From Hsuehochloa calcarea (taxonomy: Eukaryota; Streptophyta; Magnoliopsida; Poales; Poaceae): DNA of 64,000 bases. A program made the translations under genes and the position numbers. A model generated the notes under the pieces. It ran no database searches. It saw only the letters and a list, made by a program, of their open reading frames with translations, and was not told the DNA's origin. The stretch lies in NCBI GenBank assembly GCA_036346395.1, contig CM070599.1:32851232-32915231 (forward strand). Reading direction: 5' to 3'. Of the stretch, positions 57,701 through 64,000 are shown in pieces (within the stretch, counting starts at the first letter, position 1; each line of letters opens with the position of its first letter).

Positions 57701-58079
57701 GGTAGCCGGGGCGGCGGGGAGGAGGCAAGGGGGTTGGGCGGCGTGCACGCCGGGAAGGAGGAGAAAAGGGGACTGGCGGCGTGCTGTGTGGAAGGCCGTG
57801 AGGCGGCGATCGAGGCGCGGTGGAGGCGGGCAACGCAGCGGCGGCATCGAGGCTATTATTGCCAGCGCTGGCGGCGAGCCAACCGGCCACTGAGGCGTGA
57901 GTCGGCCGGCGCGCTGGTGTTGGCTTGGGAGAGGAGGAAGGGGAAGACTGGGTCGAAACGGGCCCAATCCAAGGTAAGATTGGATTTTCAAAATTTTTGA
58001 TTTGAAATTTTGAAAACCAAAATATAAATGTTTGTTTGAAATTTTGAGAATGTTATAAAACTGGAGATCTCCCGCATAT

Positions 58080-58250
58080 TCGAACTCTACTCGGACGAAC
58101 GCACCAGAAAAGAATAAATAAGCAAAGAGAATAAATAAATACTAAAAATAACAAATGAACTCCAAATTAAATAATACCAATGTCATTAGCAAGGTCTTGA
58201 ATTTAGACAAATTTAAAAATAAAAATCACTAAAATTGGAGTTATAATGGA
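58080..58250 (-). repeat. Direct repeat of part of LTR copy B (partner 56945-57110)
   Basis: AACAAATGAACTCCAAATT, a CATTAGCAAG(G/A)TCTTGAATT string and TTGGAGTTATAA recur in the same order and spacing as at 56.95-57.11 kb. A third, more broken LTR copy (C) probably spans from here to about 59.5 kb. It has its own minus-strand TATA-like ACTATAAAAGG at about 59442 to 59432. Confidence 0.6.
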
Positions 58251-58259
58251 GGAGAGCGG

Positions 58260-59000
58260 AGCTTCTGAAGTTCTAGCTTTGAGTACTGCCGGTTCCGAGT
58301 ACTGTTCGTTTCGAGTATTGTTAGCTTCGAGTATTGTTCGTTTCGAGTACTCATCACTTAGAGTATTACCGCTTCGTACTATTCGTGTCGAGTAATCGCT
58401 TGTTTCGAGTAATCTTGTTTCGAGTAATCGCTTCGTGTCCGGCATCGCTGGCTTCGAGTTGACGCGGTCGGAGAGAGGTTCGACAATAGGACGTAGTCGG
58501 AAGGAGCTTCGACTACAAGACGTAGTCGGAAGGGGCTCCGACTGCAGGTGATCGAAAAGGGTATCAATTACATGTGGTTGTAAAGGGGTATCGACTACAG
58601 GTGGTCGAAAAGGGGTATCGACTACATATGGTCGTAAAGGGTAGCGACTACATGTAGCCGTAAATGGTATCGACTATATGTGGTCGCAAGGAGTTTTGAC
58701 TACACGGTGCGGTCAGAAGGAGGTTCGACAACGCGGTGTGGTCTGAAGGGGGTTTAACAACGCAGCGTGGTCGGAGGGAGTTCGACAACGCAATGTGGTC
58801 GGAGGGAGTTCGACAACGTAGTGTGGTCTGAATGGGGTTCGACAACGCAGGCGTGGTCAGAGGAAGTTCGACAACGCAATGTGGTCCGAAGGAGGTTTCG
58901 ACAACGCGACTACCTGGTCCTGGTCGTAGACATGGTTGTAGACGTAGTCATAGACATGGTCATAGAAGTAGTAGTTGACATGGTCGAAAAGGAGTTTCGA
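58260..59000. repeat. Minisatellite-like region of drifting short repeats
   Basis: The repeat changes along the segment. TTCGAGTA/TTCGAGTATTG units lie at about 58270-58460. GGTCGNAAAGGGGTATCGAC units, ending in TAC plus an ATGTGG-like string, lie at about 58540-58700. GTGTGGTCGGAGGGAGTTCG units, with ACAACGCA, lie at about 58700-58900. GACATGGTCGTAGACGTAGT units lie at about 58910-58985. Frames occur on both strands but reflect the repeats. Confidence 0.75.
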
Positions 59001-60380
59001 CTGCTCAGTGAGGTCGGAAAGACAAGAGGGAGAACCAGGCACGGAAAAAGAAGGCTTACCAAGTCCGATAGAGAGGTCGGAGGAGGTCGAATGGTGGTAG
59101 GGAAGCTTGCGGTCGGCGATGAAAGAGACGACGGTGAAGTGGTCGGTTGGAACTAAAGGAGAAGAGGAGATGTGGCGGTTTCTGTGCTACAAAACTGAAA
59201 CTGAATGAGGGGATCGCTCCAAGAAGCTCTGGGCACGAATTGACGTGGGTAGAAGAGGGCTGCACTGGTGCAGCGAGAACCGGAAGGAGCGCGGCGGCTT
59301 CGGGCAACCACTGCAGCACAAGCGGGAGTGGGGGAGCTCGGAGAAGACAGAGGACTGCTCGGGCTCTTCATTGGGGGCACTTACCATAAGCGAAGGGGAG
59401 ACGAGGGGAGGCAAGGGAAGGCTATGAGCTCCTTTTATAGTTAGAGGGAGAAAGGTAAAGTCGTCTTCTACTCGGAGGCGCGTGGGTTCCCGAGGTGGTC
59501 GTGGCATGGGCGCCCTGGTCGGGGGGGATAGGGCAGGCGCGCACAGCAGAGAAGCGACGGGAGCGATGACTCGGGCGGGTAACGCAGGTGGCGGGTCTAA
59601 CACGAGCAGACACACCAGTTTGGGCAGTTGGGGTGTGGGGGAGTGGAGAGGAGGTTATAGATGGCCAACCGTACGCACGGGAGGAACCGAGAAAGAACGA
59701 GATCCAACGGCTCACATCTCACGAAGAAAGATAGATCTAAATGCTCACATCGCATGAGGAAGGACGGATCACCACTAATTCCTTCTTTTAAGTTGCAGAG
59801 ATTGAGATCATATATGCGATCACATTTAAATCAAATGTTAACCTTTCGAATAAAGTTTTTGTGCCTTTTCTTGGTGACCCCACGTACCAACTATGAAAAG
59901 GGCACATATCCAAAAACCTAGCAAATGAGACGTTTTCAGTGTGAGTATTGGACAAAGATAGGTTTCACCAAAGTTTTAGATGGCACGTCTTGTTGGAGTT
60001 GCTTAGATGGGATGTAGGTTGGGTAAGAGTGCACAAAGCAATTTTGCCATTTTTAGCAATTGCGCTTGTGTTAATCTTTTGCAGGTCTTGAATTAAGGAT
60101 CATCTAGTAACGGTTCATTTATTGGAAGTTGGTGGATACTGGCTTCAACCTCCTTGTAAAAAGTGGGTTCAAACTTCCTTTGGAAGCTCAAGAACTTGAA
60201 TATAAGGGTTTGTTATGTATGGCTGCAGCTTTTTTGAAAAGTAGCTTTCGATTGGGCTTGTAGGGCTGAACGATTGAGCTGAAGACATTTGATGTTTGGC
60301 AGTTTGTCTTTCAGGTAGGTTGACTGGAGGTTCTAAGTTGGAAAATGTTTTGAAATACCTCTGAGTCAAATGATGACTTA
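59001..60380. other. GC-rich then AT-rich DNA, probably LTR-derived, no gene
   Basis: Overlapping frames on both strands at 59.05-59.75 kb have no family resemblance. The minus-strand TATA-like box near 59440 supports an LTR promoter origin. From 59.9 kb the sequence is AT-rich without features I can name. Confidence 0.35.
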
Positions 60381-60387
60381 TTTGATA

Positions 60388-60550
60388 CCGTTTAACGACA
60401 ATTGTTGGCAAATTACACACAAGTAAATCTTTACGAAAATTAACGACAATTGATGGCAATTTACACACAAGTGAATCTTAACGACAATTTACATACAAGT
60501 AAATCTTAACAACAATCAACACATTTAATGGCAATTAACGACAATCGATA
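60388..60550. repeat. Short degenerate direct repeats
   Basis: TTAACGACAATTG(T/A)TGGCAA and TTTACACACAAGTAAATCTT-like pieces recur three to four times with changing spacing. Non-coding. Confidence 0.65.
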
Positions 60551-60614
60551 ATTACATAAATAATTCATTTACAATAGAAAAAATAAAATCAAACAATTTT
60601 AAAAAAAGAAAAAA

Positions 60615-60960
60615 GAAGCTGTCGCCGCCGGCGGCGGGGTGTAGGAGGAGGGCGGCGACCGCATCGAGGGGGGGGAGGAGGCACGACGTCAGGGAGGAGG
60701 AGGGCGGCGGCCACGACGGGGCAGGAGGCACCGACGTCAGGGGAGGAGGCGCTGTAGCGTCGAGGGAGCAGGAGGAGAAGGGCGGCACCGGCATTGGGGG
60801 AGGAGGAGGAGAACGTCGGTGTCGGGGGAGGAGGAGGGGGAGGACAACAGCAGCTCGGGAGGAGGAGGGCGACGTCGGCGTGTGGGGAGGAGGAGCGCGG
60901 CGACGACGCCGAGGGAGGGCACAGGAGGAGAAGGGCGGCCTTGTTGGCTCGAGTGGGGGG
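60615..60960. repeat. Purine-rich GGAGGAGG/GGCGGC tract
   Basis: The plus strand is almost only G, A and scattered C, built from GGAGGAG and GGCGACG-like units. It yields Pro/Ser-rich frames on the minus strand (61034-60552) that look like composition artefacts. Confidence 0.7.
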
Positions 60961-61587
60961 AGGGATTGTGGGGGTTTGTTCAGTAACAAGGGCGTGTAAT
61001 TATCCCCAACTTCAGGGGAAAAGTCGGAAGTCAATTCCGTCGAAGCCGCGGGAAGTTGCCCCTAGACGACTTCCGACTTTCCCCGTTATAAACTGCTTTT
61101 GCCTTCTTTTTTCTTTCTTTCTCCAAAAGCGCTGGAGAAAGCTGTTCGTTTGAGACGACTTCCTCCTTTTTTGAGCAAAAAGCCAAAGCCAAAGTATTTC
61201 CAAACAGGACCTAAGTTTAGCTCGTAGCTTAAGCTTGTGATGGCTTAAAATTGAATGAAACTACCCCTTTTAAAAGAACCAAATGAATTTCCCCAAATAG
61301 GGCCTTGCAACCTAAGCTGATTATCATTTCTATGTTGGCATCACTAACACAAGGTAATATGACCAAATTTAGGAATCACAAATCAAATTTAGGAATCACA
61401 AATCAGCTAACGTGGTAAATGTGATATAACAATATCACAAGATTCACAAATAGGTTGAATGTCGTATTGTAGTTATAATTAAGTCACGTTGGTGTGGAGT
61501 GTGGTACGTATAGTATTGAACACATCAATATCCTACACTCATGACCTAGTAATCTACTAGACTATTTCATATCACAGAAGATGTATC

Positions 61588-62295
61588 ATGAAATATACCA
61601 TAGCTTAAAAAGGATGTAAAAATATGAAATTAAACTAGTCAAATTCAACCATATATAACTCAGTCCAACACTCATGACCCACTAGTCTATTAGACCACAA
61701 TGATCTGCTAGTCTATTAGACCACAATTGAATTTAAACGTATTTTTTGCGTTTATGAAATATACCATAGCTTAAAAAGGGTGTTAAAAATGTGAAATTAA
61801 ACTAATCAAATTCAACCAGATATAACTCGGTCCAACACTCATGACCCGCTAGTCTATTAGACCACAATTGAATTTAAGCGTATTTTTGCGTTTATGAAAT
61901 ATACCATAGCTTAAAAGGGTGTAAAAAAAATGAAATTAAACTAGTCAAATTCAACCCGATATAACTCAATCCAACACTCATGACCCGCTAGTCTATTGGA
62001 CCACAATTGAATTTAAGCGTATTTTTGCGTTTATGAAATATACCACAAAATATAAAATTAAACTAGTCAAATTCAACCAGATATAACTCAGTCCAACACT
62101 CATGACCCGCTAGTCTATTAGACCACAATTGAATTTAAGCGTATTTTTGCTTTTATGAAATATACCATAGCTTAGAAAGGGTGTAAAAATATATAATTAA
62201 ACTAGTTAAATTCAACTAGATATAACTCAGTCCAACACTCGTGACCCGCTAGTCCATTAGACCATAATTGAATTCAAGTGTATTTTTGCATTTTG
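61588..62295. repeat. Tandem array, five copies of ~120-165 bp
   Basis: Copies begin with ATGAAATATACCA at 61588, 61754, 61894, 62033 and 62155. Each contains ATTAAACTAGTCAAATTCAA, TCCAACACTCATGACC and GCTAGTCTATTAGACCACAA, followed by TTGAATTTAAGCGTATTTTTGC. The first copy has an extra internal duplication of the CTAGTCTATTAGACCACAA part. The fourth lacks part of the TAGCTTAAAA segment. AT-rich and non-coding. Confidence 0.9.
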
Positions 62296-62928
62296 GTAGT
62301 TTATAATCCACATTTTAATTTCACAATAGTGGGATACAATCATACAATAACTGTTTGAAAACATCCTTTCAAAGTCATAACGGCAAAAATCCTACCGAAA
62401 CTAGTGGACTCTACGACTTGGCACCACACAGCACATGCACAGCAAGTACTAACTAGGCTTTTCGGCAAGCTGGGCAACCCGGTGTTTGCAGCCGAGCGAG
62501 CCCAATGCAGCGCTAACCTTTCCGGGCTCCACCCAGCCGACCGGCGACCGCGGCAGAAACCGAGCCTGGAAAGAGTCCGGTGCGCCCAGAAACAGAAAAC
62601 AAAACTCGTAGCAGAAAAAGCGAAAAGGGAAAAGAAATCCTAGGGCAAGTCACCCGCACGCCACCCAAATTCCCGTAGCCCTCCGCCTTCCTCCTTCCTC
62701 CTTCCTCCGGCCATCTCAGCCGCCCCAGCAGAAGCGGCGGAGGCGCACTCCGTCGGCCGCCCCAGCAGAAGCGGCGGAGGCGCACTCCGTCGGCCGCCCG
62801 ATCAGGCCCAGGGGAAGAAGAAGAGGGAGAATGGGTAAGTCAACCCTCCCCGTTTGATTATCTTTGATTATCGTAAGTAATCGCCTCCACGAAGAGTCTC
62901 CGGCGGGGCAACCGCTGATGCAGCGCTC
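62296..62928. other. Upstream region of the TraB-like gene
   Basis: 62400-62660 shows no supported exon. 62720-62793 holds two 37-bp copies of CCGCCCCAGCAGAAGCGGCG plus GAGGCGCACTCCGTCGG. GGGTAAGTCAA at about 62833 could be the donor of a 5' UTR intron. No TATA box was seen. Confidence 0.45.
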
Positions 62929-64000
62929 ATGGCATCGGCGCTGCTCTCGTACATACAGAGCCTGTGGCCGCTCTCCGCTATCCTGAGGGAGAACGACCTG
63001 CAAGCGTCCGCGCGGCTGGTGCGGACGCTCTCGGTGCCGGAGGAGACGAAGCAGTTCGTCTTCGCGCTCCGCGAGCCCGATTCGGAGGGCGTGATCTACA
63101 TCCTGGCCGCGCAGAACCTGTCCGAGCAGTCCGCTTCAGACGCCGACCATCTGATCAGGGAGGTGCGCCCCGAGGCCGTGGTCACCCAGGTCGCGCGCAC
63201 GGCAGTGGACGATGTCCGGCTCGAGGAGGAGTGCCTGACCGACGGCGGGGCAGGCGGCGTGCCAGCGTCGCCGTTCCAGGTGATCAGGAGGTGCGTCACG
63301 GAGAAGAAGAGCAAGGACCAGTATGTGAAAGCGGCCGCGTGCCAGGTCTTGCAGGAGATTTTTGGGGTCGGATTCTACGGCCACCTGTTGGCTGCCAAGA
63401 GAGCTGCGGAGGAGACGGAGTCGTGTTTTCTCTTGCTCGAGTCACCGTATGAGAGAAATTGCAATGCGAGAACTAGTACGGATGATAACTCAGGCCAGCA
63501 AATGCAGACTAGTTGTTTGCTCCCTCAGAGTGCCACGGATGATAACGCAGGTCTGCAATCACAGACTAGCTGCTTGCTATCTCAGAGTGCCACTTCAATT
63601 GTAAGCTCCCATGTTAGGAAGATATGCCTTGTGGATGATAATGGAGGACAGCTCGTGAAGTCACTAGCTCCAACTGTTAATTTGTTGATGTCCCAAGCTA
63701 CCCCTTACAATGCTGCCACTGAGTGCAGGCTATCAGAATGTAAGCCGGTAGACAGATACAAGGCTCCATTTTTTGCGCAGACTGTCTACCCTTTGCTTGC
63801 TGATCTTTATGATATATTTGTGAACATTCCGTCAATTGGGAGGGCTATGGCTTCTGCTCAGATGTTGCTGACTCAAGTTCATGAGGGGAAGCCAATTAGC
63901 AGTGAAATGTTGTCTGATGTCTATGTATTTAGAATTGCAATAGAGGCCCTCAGAATAGGTTTGAATAATGCGGGAAGAAGCCATATTGACACGAGAGATA
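62929..64000 (+). CDS. TraB-like domain protein, 5' part, runs off the window
   Basis: The frame from ATG 62929 stays open to the last base, giving at least 357 aa. Residues ~40-85 (VFALREP...GVIYILAAQNLSEQS then LIREVRPEAVVTQVA) follow the pattern of TraB/PrgY domains, a strand, a His-site-like turn, then IREVRP(E/D)xV. The usual GTAHVS-type His motif is replaced by AAQNLS. Residues ~145-165 read QEIFGVGFYGHLLAAKRAA. A 19-residue tandem repeat follows at about 178-216 (TDDNSGQQMQTSCLLPQSA / TDDNAGLQSQTSCLLSQSA). After it come a Ser-rich linker and a second conserved-looking part (APFFAQTVYPLLADLYDIF). Plant TraB-related proteins of this kind have no well-defined function. The family call is my reading of the pattern. 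Being open over 1 kb with a GC-rich 5' end supports a real gene. Confidence 0.7.
   Translation, partial: MASALLSYIQSLWPLSAILRENDLQASARLVRTLSVPEETKQFVFALREPDSEGVIYILAAQNLSEQSASDADHLIREVRPEAVVTQVARTAVDDVRLEEECLTDGGAGGVPASPFQVIRRCVTEKKSKDQYVKAAACQVLQEIFGVGFYGHLLAAKRAAEETESCFLLLESPYERNCNARTSTDDNSGQQMQTSCLLPQSATDDNAGLQSQTSCLLSQSATSIVSSHVRKICLVDDNGGQLVKSLAPTVNLLMSQATPYNAATECRLSECKPVDRYKAPFFAQTVYPLLADLYDIFVNIPSIGRAMASAQMLLTQVHEGKPISSEMLSDVYVFRIAIEALRIGLNNAGRSHIDTRD
63458..63592 (+). repeat. 57-bp tandem repeat inside the TraB-like coding sequence
   Basis: ACGGATGATAACTCAGGCCA and ACGGATGATAACGCAGGTCT begin two in-frame units of 57 bp, each coding for 19 residues (TDDN...QTSCLL.QSA). As the period is a multiple of three, the frame is kept. 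It probably encodes a variable linker. Confidence 0.85.

Noticed and set aside
57330..57890. 186-codon Pro/Ala-rich frame on the minus strand
   Set aside because: Lies in the GC-rich promoter block of a Gypsy LTR next to a TATA box, overlaps equally long frames on the other strand, and has no domain. Composition artefact.
60552..61034. 160-codon Pro/Ser-rich minus-strand frame
   Set aside because: Produced by a GGAGGAGG-type purine tract. Low complexity, no conserved motif.

Overview
The window is nuclear DNA of a flowering plant, almost certainly a grass. Genes have many introns with GT-AG borders, first exons are very GC-rich, and the space between genes is filled with grass-type LTR retrotransposons, MITEs and tandem repeats. 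The first gene reads very close to maize mitochondrial-type protoporphyrinogen oxidase as I remember it, which suggests a panicoid grass. The species cannot be fixed from sequence alone. No bacterial operon, CRISPR array, rRNA or tRNA gene was seen.

Layout. 1-1351: 5' end of a decayed Copia element on the minus strand, running off the left edge. 1818-8952: PPOX2 (+), 17 exons, 545 aa. One intron carries a foldback MITE that was itself split by a LINE-like 3' fragment. 9547-14833: a structurally complete but coding-dead Copia element with 129/130-bp LTRs and a perfect 5-bp target duplication. 14.8-25.8 kb: gene-poor DNA with a tandem array, a MITE and old LTR debris. 25837-32776: a Ty3/Gypsy element with a 2.7-kb 5' LTR, cut off inside integrase and bracketed by two inverted copies of another repeat. 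36168-43992: ankyrin-repeat protein (+), 4 exons, 772 aa. 44832-47647: mitochondrial-type ribosome recycling factor (-), 8 exons, 256 aa. 48747-51605: PTI1-like protein kinase (+), 7 exons, 368 aa. 52.9-59.9 kb: tandem, degenerate Gypsy LTRs on the minus strand, of the same family as the element at 25.8 kb, followed by minisatellite-like DNA. 60.3-62.3 kb: simple and tandem repeats. 62929-64000: 5' part of a gene for a TraB-like protein (+), running off the right edge.

The genes do not form a pathway. PPOX2 makes protoporphyrin IX for heme (and possibly chlorophyll), the recycling factor serves organelle translation, and the kinase and ankyrin protein are probably signalling or scaffold proteins. 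The ankyrin and recycling-factor genes converge (839 bp between stop codons). The recycling-factor and kinase genes diverge from about 1.1 kb of GC-rich DNA.

Exon borders were placed by eye from splice consensus, reading frame and family similarity. No computation or database search was run. I found no new molecular system. The most interesting points are the two in-frame PPOX2 start codons, a GC-AG intron, the nonsense codons of the dead Copia element, the nested and inverted repeat structures, and the altered catalytic-loop residues of the kinase.
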